Assembly (NCBI RefSeq): GCF_024054555.1
Contig: NZ_JAMXLY010000023.1
Location: 1-49,417 of the forward strand
Reading direction: 5' to 3'
Length of the DNA stretch: 49,417 nt
Origin: Segatella cerevisiae
Lineage (GTDB): Bacteria > Bacteroidota > Bacteroidia > Bacteroidales > Bacteroidaceae
The stretch's first letter is position 1. Each line of letters starts with the position of its first letter. The notes beneath the pieces were generated by a model. It did not search any database, had not been told where the DNA came from, and saw only the letters and a program-made list of their open reading frames with translations. The position numbers and the translations under genes are program-made. Shown here piece by piece: positions 1 through 8,702 of the stretch.

Positions 1-30
1 TACGACCTGGGCGAATTCAACTCTTGCCAT
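1..30 (-). CDS. 5' end of a truncated gene, product unknown
   Basis: Only the first ten codons are inside the window (MARVEFAQVV). The start codon is preceded by AAGGAGG with six bases between, an unusually good Shine-Dalgarno match for this phylum, and a -7 box TATCTTTG lies 31 bases further upstream. These signals support a real gene start, but ten residues are too few to name the product. It lies downstream of tyrA on the same strand, but with about 380 bases and its own promoter between, so it is probably a separate transcript. Confidence 0.5.
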   Translation of the reverse strand, partial: MARVEFAQVV

Positions 31-60
31 AATTGCCTCCTTGGGGTTATTAATTCTCCA

Positions 61-68
61 CAAAGATA
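61..68 (-). promoter_or_regulatory. -7 box for the truncated gene at the left edge
   Basis: The minus strand reads TATCTTTG, a full match to the Bacteroidetes -7 consensus TAnnTTTG, 31 bases upstream of the ATG at 30. No TTTG is present at the expected -33 distance. A second TATCTTTG lies upstream at 218-225 and could be an alternative promoter. Confidence 0.45.
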
Positions 69-225
69 GCTATAACAATATATTTTCATTCGCTTTGACG
101 ATTCTTTTTAATCATGGATGTTTCATATCTTTATATTAATGGATTTTCACAGAAAGACTGAATGGTCATTGGTTTCGGACAGATTATAGACTGATAATCT
201 CCTTACGACCATCTCTGCAAAGATA

Positions 226-411
226 AATATAAATTTTCAAAAGACCAAGAAATCAGGATACATCTTCTTAAATAATGCTCACTCGACAAACTCCTCACAA
301 ACCAAAGTTCTGTTGAAGAATCGGAGATGCCTTGAAGAAAAGGATGCCGAAACTTTCATAACGATTCAGTCCATTGAAGCCTCCAATCACGGGAAATAAA
401 GGACCGAAGGC
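226..411. other. tyrA 3' flank, no gene seen
   Basis: There is no convincing reading frame or strong terminator in this stretch between the tyrA stop and the distal -7 box at 218-225. A weak AAGGC/GCCTT inverted repeat overlaps the tyrA stop codon. Confidence 0.4.
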
Positions 412-1209
412 TTAGTGCGCCTTGATCTCGATATCCCCAGCTACATTTTTACGGATCTTCCTCAGGTAGTCTTTCATCCCCTTCTCATCCCTATTGTCGA
501 TAATCTTGATCAGTTCCGTCAGCTCTTCCCTGATCTTGCTGACCTGCCCCTTCGTATAAGGATTGAACAAGATCTCCTGCAAGAGATAGTCATCCTCGTT
601 CAGAACACCTTTGGCAATCATCATGTGGCGCTTGAACGTCGTTCCCGGTGCATCCTGATGTTTCATGACAGCTGCAAATACGAAAGTACTGACAAACGGG
701 ATAGACAAAGAATAGGCGACCATCCTGTCGTGCTCCTTGAATGTATACTCATAGATATTCAATCCCAGAGAGGCATACAGTTTATGGAAGAAATCCCTCC
801 CGCGCAGATCACCTTCCTTAATGATAATGGCATTCTCTTCGGACAACTGGTTCAAATTGGCAAATGTAGGACCGAACATCGGATGGGTGCTCACAAAAGG
901 ATGCCCGCTCTTATTGTAGAAATTCTCCAAACCGGTTTTGACGGAAGAAATATCGGAAATGATGCAATCCTCAGGTATCAAGGGAAGCACTTCCCGGAAA
1001 GCCGGCAGTGTATATTTTACGGTTACTGCATTGATCACCATTTCGGGTTTGAACTTCCGGATTTCGTCCGGGTACTGGAATCGCTGGCAGTTATAAGTAA
1101 AGCGGAGGCGTTTGGGATCCTTTTCGAAAGCAGCTACCTCGTGTTCAAAACTCAGTAGGTCAATGAAGAAAGAGCCCATCTTTCCGGCTCCTAATATCAA
1201 GATTCTCAT
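412..1209 (-). CDS. tyrA: prephenate dehydrogenase
   Basis: 265 residues. The N-terminus carries a Rossmann dinucleotide fold (ILGAGKMGSFF, residues 5-15). SSVKTGLENFY and HPMFGPT (about residues 88-115) match the substrate and NAD pocket of TyrA proteins. The enzyme oxidatively decarboxylates prephenate to 4-hydroxyphenylpyruvate, the tyrosine branch. It is the last gene of the aromatic operon and starts four bases after the stop of the DAHP synthase/chorismate mutase gene, so it is almost certainly co-transcribed and subject to the leader attenuator at 4321-4537. There is no ACT or chorismate mutase domain; the mutase is supplied by the upstream fusion protein. The arogenate/prephenate preference cannot be read from the sequence. 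Confidence 0.9.
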   Translation of the reverse strand: MRILILGAGKMGSFFIDLLSFEHEVAAFEKDPKRLRFTYNCQRFQYPDEIRKFKPEMVINAVTVKYTLPAFREVLPLIPEDCIISDISSVKTGLENFYNKSGHPFVSTHPMFGPTFANLNQLSEENAIIIKEGDLRGRDFFHKLYASLGLNIYEYTFKEHDRMVAYSLSIPFVSTFVFAAVMKHQDAPGTTFKRHMMIAKGVLNEDDYLLQEILFNPYTKGQVSKIREELTELIKIIDNRDEKGMKDYLRKIRKNVAGDIEIKAH

Positions 1210-1213
1210 AGCC

Positions 1214-2278
1214 TTATTTTACGATTTCAAGTTGCTGACGGACGCTCTCCTCATGAATGAGTTCAAAGATATGGCCGACGAATTCCGAATCCATGTGACA
1301 GCGTTCAGCCTCTTTGCCCCGCTTCTCCAGGATCTCTTTATACCGTTTGGACTGTAGGACCGTTATATTATGGTCTTTCTTGAAGGTGCCGATCTCCCGA
1401 CAGATCCGGAAGCGCTTGCTCAGAAGTTCCATCAGTTGGTTATCGATGTCATCTACCTCACTGCGGAGTTGGCGCAATCCCTCAGTATTATTATGTTCGT
1501 CACGTACCACCAAAGTATTGATAATATAGTTCAGGACATCCGGTGTCACCTGTTGCTTGGCATCGCTCCAGGCCTGATCAGGATCGCAATGACTTTCTAT
1601 GAGCAGTCCGTCAAAGCCCAAGTCCATTGCCTGCTGACTCAGCGGAGCGATAAGGTCGCGGCGGCCGCCGATATGACTAGGATCTACGATGATCGGGAGA
1701 TTCGGCATTCTACGCCGCAGTTCTATAGGAATCTGCCACATCGGTTGATTGCGGAAAATCTTGTCATCATAACTGGAGAAACCTCTCAAGATAGCACCCA
1801 TCCGTTTGATCCCCGCTCTGTTCAGCCGCTCCAGCGCCCCAATCCAGAGTTCCAAATCAGGATTGACCGGATTCTTGACGAGGACAGGACCGGTAAAACC
1901 TTTGAGAGAATCAGCCAAGGCCTGCATGGCGAAAGGATTCGTCGATGTACGGGCACCCACCCAGAGAATATCTATGCCATATTTCCTACAAAGTTCCACA
2001 TGTTCAGGTGTAGCGACTTCCGTAGCCACCAACATACCAGTCTCACGCTTCACTTTCTGAAGCCAAGGTAAAGCCTTTTCACCATTCCCCTCAAAGCAGC
2101 CGGGTTTAGTACGAGGTTTCCATACGCCTGCACGGAACATATGGCAGCCCTTGGCAGCCAACTGCTTTGCTGTTGTCATCACCTGCTCTTCTGTTTCTGC
2201 CGAACAAGGACCTGCAATAATACAGGAAGGGCGTTCTTTGTCACTCGGCAATTTTAAAGGTTCAAGATCTAATTCCAT
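1214..2278 (-). CDS. bifunctional DAHP synthase / chorismate mutase
   Basis: 354 residues in two domains. Residues about 10-255 are a type I (KDO8P-synthase-like) 3-deoxy-7-phosphoheptulonate synthase, with IAGPCSAET near the start, FRAGVWKPRTKPGCFEG, and the VDPSHIGG metal/phosphate motif. Residues about 268-354 are a type II (AroQ) chorismate mutase starting LRSEVDDIDNQLMELL. One protein therefore runs the first committed shikimate step and the chorismate-to-prephenate step. The order synthase then mutase is the reverse of the Bacillus AroA fusion and is familiar in Bacteroidetes. It lies 38 bases after the aminotransferase and four before tyrA. Feedback control by the mutase domain on the synthase is known for such fusions; here it is inference. 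Confidence 0.93.
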   Translation of the reverse strand: MELDLEPLKLPSDKERPSCIIAGPCSAETEEQVMTTAKQLAAKGCHMFRAGVWKPRTKPGCFEGNGEKALPWLQKVKRETGMLVATEVATPEHVELCRKYGIDILWVGARTSTNPFAMQALADSLKGFTGPVLVKNPVNPDLELWIGALERLNRAGIKRMGAILRGFSSYDDKIFRNQPMWQIPIELRRRMPNLPIIVDPSHIGGRRDLIAPLSQQAMDLGFDGLLIESHCDPDQAWSDAKQQVTPDVLNYIINTLVVRDEHNNTEGLRQLRSEVDDIDNQLMELLSKRFRICREIGTFKKDHNITVLQSKRYKEILEKRGKEAERCHMDSEFVGHIFELIHEESVRQQLEIVK

Positions 2279-2316
2279 AATTGTATCGTTTTAAGATTTC
2301 ATTCATTATTCAACAT

Positions 2317-3486
2317 CTACCATTGCAATTTCTCTATCCGTCTGAGTGCCTCGGCGATTTTATCATCTTTGGCACAGAGGGAAATGCGGATATAGCGCTT
2401 CCCGTTGTTCCCGAAAATGAATCCGGGTGTGACGAATACACGAGCTTCGTGAAGAATCCGTTCCGTCAGTTCTTCCACCTGATCATACTTGTCAGGTATT
2501 CTCCCCCAAAGGAACATACCGACCTGATGCTTATCGAAGGTACAGTCCAGGGCCGTCATGATCTTTTCCGCAATATTCCGTCGCCGGCGATAATTCTCTA
2601 TGTTATTCTGATGATGCCACTCTGCCGTATTCGTATTGTAGGCCTCAGCAGCAGCAAGTTGGATCCCTTTGAATGTCCCGTTATCCACATTGCTCTTGAT
2701 CTTGAGAATCCAAGAGATGAAAGTAGGATTGGATGCAGCCATAGCGACACGCCATCCGGGCATATTGTGACTTTTGGACATCGAGTTGAATTCGATGCAA
2801 CAGTCCTTAGCTCCGGGGACTTGCAGGATGCTCTTGGGATGCTCATTGAGAATGAGCGAATAAGGATTGTCATTGACAATGATGATATTGTGTTTCTTGG
2901 CGAAAGCCACCAGTCGCTCATACGTCTCCATACGCGCATCCCCGCCTGTCGGCATATTCGGATAGTTGGTCCACATGAGTTTCACATGACTGAGATCCAT
3001 CTGTTCGAGTTCGTCGAAATCAGGTTGCCATCCGTTCTTTTCCAACAGATTATAATAGGTAATCTTCTGTCCCAAAATTTTATTCAGTGCCGTATAAGTA
3101 GGATAACCGGGATCAGGTATAAGGACCTCATCACCCGGATTGCAGAAAGTCAAAGTCACGTGCAGGATACCCTCCTTAGAACCGATAAGCGGTTGGATTT
3201 CTGACCTCCAGTCCAGGTCTACACCATACCATTTCTTGTAGAACCCTGCCATAGCCTGCCGAAGTTCCGGTATCCCGACAGTAGGCTGATAGCCATGGGC
3301 ATCAGGCTGAACGGCTACTTCACAAAGTCTGTCAATAGTTTGAGCGGACGGGGGCATGTCAGGGCTCCCGATAGCCAGGGAGATGATATCCTGCCCTGCG
3401 GCGTTCAACTTGGCAACTTCCTTCAACTTCCGGCTGAAGTAGTACTCTTGGATTTGATTGACTCGATTTGCTGGTTGTATATTCAT
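2317..3486 (-). CDS. PLP-dependent class I/II aminotransferase, probably aromatic
   Basis: 389 residues of fold-type I aminotransferase. NSMSKSHNMPGWRV contains the Schiff-base lysine, and the following GWR and the C-terminal RISL arginine fit substrate carboxylate binding. The start codon overlaps the pheA stop as ATGA, so translation is coupled to prephenate dehydratase. Its place between pheA and the DAHP synthase/mutase and tyrA genes suggests it transaminates phenylpyruvate and 4-hydroxyphenylpyruvate to phenylalanine and tyrosine. The family also holds aspartate and diaminopimelate aminotransferases, so the substrate rests on context. Confidence 0.85.
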   Translation of the reverse strand: MNIQPANRVNQIQEYYFSRKLKEVAKLNAAGQDIISLAIGSPDMPPSAQTIDRLCEVAVQPDAHGYQPTVGIPELRQAMAGFYKKWYGVDLDWRSEIQPLIGSKEGILHVTLTFCNPGDEVLIPDPGYPTYTALNKILGQKITYYNLLEKNGWQPDFDELEQMDLSHVKLMWTNYPNMPTGGDARMETYERLVAFAKKHNIIIVNDNPYSLILNEHPKSILQVPGAKDCCIEFNSMSKSHNMPGWRVAMAASNPTFISWILKIKSNVDNGTFKGIQLAAAEAYNTNTAEWHHQNNIENYRRRRNIAEKIMTALDCTFDKHQVGMFLWGRIPDKYDQVEELTERILHEARVFVTPGFIFGNNGKRYIRISLCAKDDKIAEALRRIEKLQW

Positions 3487-4319
3487 GATTCTGCTTCTTG
3501 ATATTCCCCTAATATTTTTATATTTCTCACCAAAGGTGTAATCGCATCGATAGACTGTCTGTACCGGGTGATATTATCGTAGGTCACATCCACATAAAAC
3601 ATATATTCCCATTCATGGCCGATGATCGGAAGTGACTGGATCTTGGTCAGGTTGATGGCATAGAAACTCAAGATCGCCAGAACACGGCTCAAAGACCCTT
3701 CCTCATGAGGGAGACTGAAGACAATACTCGACTTATTGCTTTTCTCGATGGATCGCAGATAGTCGGCCTTCATCGGAGTAGAGATGATGAGAAAACGGGT
3801 GAAGTTGTGCTTGTTGTCATGGATATCGTTCTGCAACACTTTCATGTGATACAGATGAGCTGCATAAGAAGAACAGATAGCCGAAATTCCGACAAGATGG
3901 TTCTTTGCGATGAACGCTGCAGAGCCTGCCGTATCAGTGGATTCGACCGCTTTCAGATCAGGATGTGCATCGAGGAAATGGCGACATTGAGCCAAGGCTA
4001 CAGGATGGGAATGAACTTCTTTCAGAGTAGTCCAGTCGTCTTCAGGCAGACAACAGATGCAGTGCTCGATATGGAGTTTTGACTCTCCCACTATGACATT
4101 TCCCGATTCTTTCAGAAGTTCATAGTTATGCAAGATAGACCCTGCAATTGTATTTTCGATAGCCATCATCCCTATCACAGTCGGGTCCCGTTTCATCTGA
4201 TCGAAAATCTCCTCAAAAGTTTCACAACAAATCAACTCTATCTGTTCACCTTTGAAATACTCGTGGGCTGCAATGTCATGAAAAGACCCGATTTCTCCTT
4301 GTATTGCTATTCGTCTCAT
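3483..4319 (-). CDS. pheA: prephenate dehydratase
   Basis: 278 residues. The periplasmic-binding-like catalytic half includes STDTAGSAA (residues 127-135) and the TRF catalytic motif (174-176). An ACT domain follows from about 198, beginning SIVFSLPHEEGSLSRVL. The usual allosteric ESRP motif is replaced by QSLP at 228-231, so phenylalanine feedback may be altered; I believe this variant is common in the phylum. The enzyme converts prephenate to phenylpyruvate. It is the first structural gene of the operon. Its ATG directly follows the T-run of an intrinsic terminator, so expression depends on antitermination in the leader. There is no fused chorismate mutase, unlike enterobacterial PheA. Confidence 0.93.
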   Translation of the reverse strand: MRRIAIQGEIGSFHDIAAHEYFKGEQIELICCETFEEIFDQMKRDPTVIGMMAIENTIAGSILHNYELLKESGNVIVGESKLHIEHCICCLPEDDWTTLKEVHSHPVALAQCRHFLDAHPDLKAVESTDTAGSAAFIAKNHLVGISAICSSYAAHLYHMKVLQNDIHDNKHNFTRFLIISTPMKADYLRSIEKSNKSSIVFSLPHEEGSLSRVLAILSFYAINLTKIQSLPIIGHEWEYMFYVDVTYDNITRYRQSIDAITPLVRNIKILGEYQEAES

Positions 4320-4320
4320 A

Positions 4321-4362
4321 ATAATAAAAAAACGGTCGCACTCTTTCGAGCGGGACCGTTTC
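4321..4362 (-). terminator. attenuator terminator of the aromatic operon
   Basis: On the minus strand AACGGTC (4360-4354) pairs with GACCGTT (4337-4331) and the inner CGCTC/GAGTG segments add about five more pairs around a GAAA loop. A T-rich run follows and ends one base before the pheA ATG. It terminates before any structural gene, which is only sensible as a regulated attenuator. Confidence 0.88.
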
Positions 4363-4383
4363 GTGATTTCTTTATTGTATAAT

Positions 4384-4479
4384 TTAAATACTATAAGTTG
4401 AAATGAATACGCAACTTCCCGCTCTACAGATGCCCGTAAAGTAAAAGTAATAATAAAAAGCTGCGTAAAACTTCTTCAT
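4384..4479 (-). CDS. Phe/Tyr-rich leader peptide of the aromatic operon
   Basis: 31 codons, starting MKKFYAAFYYYFYF. Nine of the eleven residues 4-14 are Phe or Tyr, far above chance. It lies between a consensus promoter (4506-4537) and the attenuator terminator. The codons for Tyr5-Phe8 (4467-4455) can form a 13-bp helix with 4420-4408 (four G-U pairs). The segment GAGCGGGA (4424-4417) can instead pair perfectly with TCCCGCTC (4355-4348), the 5' arm of the terminator. A ribosome stalled at the Phe/Tyr codons would cover the first segment, free the antiterminator and allow pheA transcription. The role is inferred from the classical attenuation model; the reading frame, aromatic run and pairings are seen directly. 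Confidence 0.85.
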   Translation of the reverse strand: MKKFYAAFYYYFYFTGICRAGSCVFISTYSI

Positions 4480-4505
4480 CTTCAATTCATTCTTGATTTC
4501 GAGGA

Positions 4506-4537
4506 CAAATGTAAAACTTTTATTTTATTCTACCAAA
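4506..4537 (-). promoter_or_regulatory. promoter of the aromatic amino acid operon
   Basis: The minus strand has TTTG (4537-4534), a 20-base spacer and TACATTTG (4513-4506), an exact fit to the Bacteroidetes consensus TTTG-N19/20-TAnnTTTG. The leader peptide ATG is 26 bases downstream of the -7 box. Confidence 0.8.
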
Positions 4538-4618
4538 CAAATTGAAAGAAAAAATGCTTTTTAAGTTCACATTTATGAAAACTACATTTTTATAAAACTC
4601 AGAAAGTGGTTCTACAGA

Positions 4619-6379
4619 TCAGTCTGAAAACAGTCTGGCAGTATTGATCAAAGCCAGATGAGAATAAGCCTGAGGGAAATTCCCCAAGAGTTCACCCGTC
4701 TCAAAACTGATATCTTCGCTCAACATTCCCAGATGATTTGTACGGCTGAGGATAGACTCAAACAATTTTCCAGCTTTATCTTTCTCACCGGTAACAAACA
4801 AAGCCCTGATCAACCAGAAAGTACAGATGACGAAAGCAGATTGAGGTTGTCCGAAATCGTCAGGAGAATTATAGCGGTACATCAAGCCATCCTTAAAGAG
4901 GTTCTTTTCTATCACCTGAACTGTAGACCGGTATTTCGGATCATCTGCACTGATGAATCCATAAGCTTCCATCAGCAGAACAGAAGAGTCAAGATAATTA
5001 TTGTCATAGGTCTGGGTAAACGTGTGCAGATTCTCCTTCCAACCGTTTAGAAGGACATCGCTCTTCACAGTCTCAGCCTCCTCGTTCCAACGCTGTTCAA
5101 ATGTCGTTTTCCCCAGTTGACGGGCTATCTTCGCACCTCTGTCCAAAGCGACCCAGCACATCACTTTCGATGACAGGAAATGGCGTGCCTTACCACGGAT
5201 TTCCCATATTCCCTTATCCGGTTTGCGCCAGTCCCGGATAACCATCTCCTCAATGCTCTTTACCATATCCCACATATTTTCGACATCATCGGTAGAGCCC
5301 GGAACGAGGGTATAATACTGATAAATCATATTCATCAGATACCCGAAAGAGTCGTTCTGCTTCTGGAGATAAGCTTTATTGCCGATCCTTACAGGTTTTG
5401 ACCCGTCGTATCCAGAGAGATGATCCAGCGTTTTCTCAGTCAAACGGCGCTCCCCATGAATGCCGTACATGATCTGGAAATGACTGTGATTACCTGTAAA
5501 AGTAGATTCCACAAATTTCACGAAACGCCTTGCAGCTTTGGTATGTCCGCATTTGACCAGCGTCTCTATCGTCATGGACGCATCCCTCAGCCAACAGAAG
5601 CGGTAGTCCCAGTTTCTCACGTCCCCGCGTACTTCTGGCAGACTGGTTGTGATGGCAGCAAGCACAGCGCCATTATAAAACTGCATCATTTTCAACGTGA
5701 GCAAGGAGCGTTCGATGACCTGACTATAGGCGCTGAATTTCAAGTTAGTCTCGGACCAGTTGAGCCAGAACACCAGCGTACGGCAATATTCAAGTTTTTC
5801 CTTGTCCATATCGACCGTCCCAATTTTCTCATTGTAAGACAAGAGGAAGAACTCGTCTTTCTGGAGCGTAAAGAACTCGCCCTGAAGGATGTTATTCAAA
5901 GGCAGAGAGGAGTACAGATACTGCCGGTCTTTGTCATTGGTGTCAGAAAGTGATTCGATGTGATTGTCTTCAACACGAATCATACATTTGCCCCGCGCAT
6001 AATCAGGTTTGGGTTTATATTCAATACGTATGCGAGGGCTACCTTGTATGAAATGGAAATAGCGGTAGACTTCAGAAGGATGATAATATTCATTTGTGCC
6101 TTGTACAGTATAATACGGCATGAAGTCTGTAATTTCAAATTCCCCTTCGGCACTCTTGAAATGCGTTCTCAGCAGATTAGTATGAGGAATATACTTTTGG
6201 GCAATCTCATACCCTTCCCCCACTTCAATCCCGAACCGTCCACCCTTATCTTTATCGAGAAGCGAAGCGAAGATCGATGGAGAATCAAAATAAGGCATAC
6301 AGAGCCAGTCAATGTTTCCCCGATCAGAAATCAAGGCTGCCGTGCAACTGTTGCCGATAAGACCGTAATTCAAATTCAT
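4619..6379 (-). CDS. GH15 glycoside hydrolase (glucoamylase/trehalase type)
   Basis: 586 residues without a signal peptide, so cytoplasmic. An N-terminal beta-sandwich (about 1-230) precedes an (alpha/alpha)6 barrel. NWDYRFCWLRDAS (256-268), GIWEIRG with the probable catalytic Glu393, and SEDISFETGELLGNFPQA with Glu555 are the family's conserved blocks. Bacterial proteins of this type have been shown to be either trehalases or glucoamylases. It follows the trehalose synthesis fusion by 12 bases on the same strand, so turnover of trehalose is an attractive role, with alpha-glucan or maltose hydrolysis as the alternative. There are no frameshifts and the length is normal for the subgroup. Confidence 0.85.
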   Translation of the reverse strand: MNLNYGLIGNSCTAALISDRGNIDWLCMPYFDSPSIFASLLDKDKGGRFGIEVGEGYEIAQKYIPHTNLLRTHFKSAEGEFEITDFMPYYTVQGTNEYYHPSEVYRYFHFIQGSPRIRIEYKPKPDYARGKCMIRVEDNHIESLSDTNDKDRQYLYSSLPLNNILQGEFFTLQKDEFFLLSYNEKIGTVDMDKEKLEYCRTLVFWLNWSETNLKFSAYSQVIERSLLTLKMMQFYNGAVLAAITTSLPEVRGDVRNWDYRFCWLRDASMTIETLVKCGHTKAARRFVKFVESTFTGNHSHFQIMYGIHGERRLTEKTLDHLSGYDGSKPVRIGNKAYLQKQNDSFGYLMNMIYQYYTLVPGSTDDVENMWDMVKSIEEMVIRDWRKPDKGIWEIRGKARHFLSSKVMCWVALDRGAKIARQLGKTTFEQRWNEEAETVKSDVLLNGWKENLHTFTQTYDNNYLDSSVLLMEAYGFISADDPKYRSTVQVIEKNLFKDGLMYRYNSPDDFGQPQSAFVICTFWLIRALFVTGEKDKAGKLFESILSRTNHLGMLSEDISFETGELLGNFPQAYSHLALINTARLFSD

Positions 6380-6391
6380 TCTTATTTAGTT

Positions 6392-8569
6392 TTATAGTAT
6401 CATTCGGTTGAGGAACGGCAGGACTTCTTTCTGGTCCTTCAAACTATACCGGGCCCTACTCACGACCTGCCCGACATTGACGCTGATGCCGTTATCAGGC
6501 AGAGCACGGTACATATCTTCGTCAGTCGTATCATCGCCGATAGCGAAGACGAAATCGTATGAGTTTTCAGAAAGGTACTCTGTCACCACAGTTCCTTTAT
6601 TGTAGGATGTCGGTTTCAGTTCCAGCACTTTATTGCCGGCGACGATCTGCAAATGGTATTTCGTACATTCCGGCATGAGCGCATTCATCAGTTGTCTGGA
6701 GCGGAAATCCCCCAGCCAACTGTCAACCTCACGATAATGCCAAGCCAGGGAGGTCTCCTTCACTTCCAGATGGGACCCGGGCGTCTTGCATACGAAAAGG
6801 TTCAGGATTTTCCTCATCTTCTCGCTCACGCTATGGCGGATAAAGCGCTTCGTCCAAGTGCCGTTCCTTTTAAGGAACGCCCCGTGTTCAGCAGCGATGT
6901 CGATGGGGAGGCCTCCCAACCAGCGTTCGAGAATCTGATGATCCCTGCCACTGTTGACAACGACGGTATTCCTGTCATCATCAGCCAGTTTTTTCAGGAA
7001 GTCAATGAGTTCAGGCGTAGGAGAAGCTTTCAGAGGATCATTCTGAAAGCCCACCAATGTACCGTCATAGTCAAGGATAAAAAGTCGGTGAAGTGCCTTA
7101 TCACAAAGTGCATGAAACCGCTCTGCCCTACCCAAAGTAATCACTTTGGCAGACAACTGGCGGTTACGCTCTATGACCTCAGACCATTCTTTCATGAAAT
7201 CTGCAGCCCATTGCCGGATGTCGTATGTCGAGACAATATGCTGCATGGCCAGGAGCCTGTGTCTCCGTTCATCTTCGGGCATCTTCAGAGCCTTCACCAG
7301 TCCATTTACAATTTGATTAAGGTCATTGGGATTGACGATCACGGCATCCTTCAGTTCGACAGCAGCCCCAGCCATCTCACTCAGGATCAGCACGCCGGGG
7401 TCATCAGCAGACTTCGCCGCCACATATTCCTTAGCCACCAGATTCATCCCATCTCTCAGAGGTGTGACCAAGGCAATGTCACAGAGTTTGTAGAGAGCCA
7501 TCAACTGTTCGAAAGGCAGAGCCCGGTAGATATAGCGGATAGGCAGCCATCCCAATTTCGAATATTCCCCATTGATCTCTCCGATCTGTTCATCGATCTT
7601 CCGTTTGAGTTCCGCATATTTTTCCACCTTGTCCCGAGAAGGTACGACGACCATCATCATGGACACCTTGCCACAGTATTCGGGATGCAGTTTGAGAAAC
7701 AGGTCAAAGGCCATCAGGCGATGCAGGATTCCCTTGCTGTAATCCAAACGGTCACAACTGAGAATAAGTTTGCATCCTGCAGTCGACTTCCTCACTTCCT
7801 GCATATAAGTCTGGACGGCAGTTTTCCGGCCAGCCTTGTGATACAAATCATAGTTGATACCCATAGGCAGGGAATCGACATGTACTGCACGACCGTCAAT
7901 GACGATCTCCTCCAAATGGAATTCCAAATGCAAAGTCCGCTGCACGCTACTCATGAAATGGCGGAGATAGTCATGGGTATGAAAGCCTATGAAATCAGCC
8001 CCCAGCAATCCCCGAAGCAGATGATCCCGCTCAGGCAGGACCCTGAACAACTCATAACTGGGGAACGGGATATGAAGGAAGAACCCGATATGCAGATCGG
8101 GTCTTTTCGCTCTCAGTATGCCTGGGACAAGCATCAGTTGATAGTCCTGAACCCATACCAGACTCCCCTTCTCGGCGATTCGGGCTGTTTCTTCCGCGAA
8201 TGCCAGGTTGACTTTCTGATAAGACTCCCAATAAGTTTTCTGATACCTCGCCGAACCATAGAAATAATGGCAGAGCGGCCACAGCGTACTATTGCAATAG
8301 CCCTCATAATAACTCTTATACTGTGATTGTGAGAGAAAGACCGGATGCAGATTGTCTGCCTCCAACCTCAGTCTGACCTCCCCCTGATCTTTCTTTCGGG
8401 GAAAGCACATTCCCGGCCATCCTATCCAATGCTTTTCATAATTAGTCTTCAAAGAATTCAAACCTGTTGCCAAGCCGCCTTCACTGCGAACAAAACTAAA
8501 TCCGTCCGTCCCGTTTGTGACAGCTCTTACAGGCAATCGATTAGATACAATATAGAGTTTTTGCTTCAT
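6392..8569 (-). CDS. bifunctional trehalose-6-phosphate synthase/phosphatase
   Basis: 725 residues. Residues 1 to about 465 are a GT20 (OtsA-like) synthase; visible blocks are YIVSNRLPV at the start, the SLPMGIN and RLDYSKG loops and the nucleotide-sugar site [14 protein letters not shown]. From about 490 a HAD-type phosphatase (OtsB) begins with [13 protein letters not shown], whose first Asp is the nucleophile, and ends with [10 protein letters not shown]. The protein makes trehalose-6-phosphate from UDP-glucose and glucose-6-phosphate and dephosphorylates it. The fusion is common in Bacteroidetes and yeasts. It is first in a two-gene unit with the GH15 enzyme, which together would set trehalose level. 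No clear promoter was found in the 130 bases upstream. Confidence 0.93.
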   Translation of the reverse strand: MKQKLYIVSNRLPVRAVTNGTDGFSFVRSEGGLATGLNSLKTNYEKHWIGWPGMCFPRKKDQGEVRLRLEADNLHPVFLSQSQYKSYYEGYCNSTLWPLCHYFYGSARYQKTYWESYQKVNLAFAEETARIAEKGSLVWVQDYQLMLVPGILRAKRPDLHIGFFLHIPFPSYELFRVLPERDHLLRGLLGADFIGFHTHDYLRHFMSSVQRTLHLEFHLEEIVIDGRAVHVDSLPMGINYDLYHKAGRKTAVQTYMQEVRKSTAGCKLILSCDRLDYSKGILHRLMAFDLFLKLHPEYCGKVSMMMVVVPSRDKVEKYAELKRKIDEQIGEINGEYSKLGWLPIRYIYRALPFEQLMALYKLCDIALVTPLRDGMNLVAKEYVAAKSADDPGVLILSEMAGAAVELKDAVIVNPNDLNQIVNGLVKALKMPEDERRHRLLAMQHIVSTYDIRQWAADFMKEWSEVIERNRQLSAKVITLGRAERFHALCDKALHRLFILDYDGTLVGFQNDPLKASPTPELIDFLKKLADDDRNTVVVNSGRDHQILERWLGGLPIDIAAEHGAFLKRNGTWTKRFIRHSVSEKMRKILNLFVCKTPGSHLEVKETSLAWHYREVDSWLGDFRSRQLMNALMPECTKYHLQIVAGNKVLELKPTSYNKGTVVTEYLSENSYDFVFAIGDDTTDEDMYRALPDNGISVNVGQVVSRARYSLKDQKEVLPFLNRMIL

Positions 8570-8702
8570 CCGGACTAATTTACGAAAAAAACATGGATGG
8601 CCCGTGATAAATTTTGAGCAAAATAAATAAGAAATGTTAACCTTATCCTAAATCCAATATTCCCAAGTCCAGATACTCCCACAATTTCAATAGGAGCCAA
8701 GT

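Noticed and set aside
6653..8326. 557-codon open frame on the plus strand inside the trehalose synthase/phosphatase gene
   Set aside because: Fully antisense to conserved GT20 and HAD motifs; no promoter or recognisable domain.
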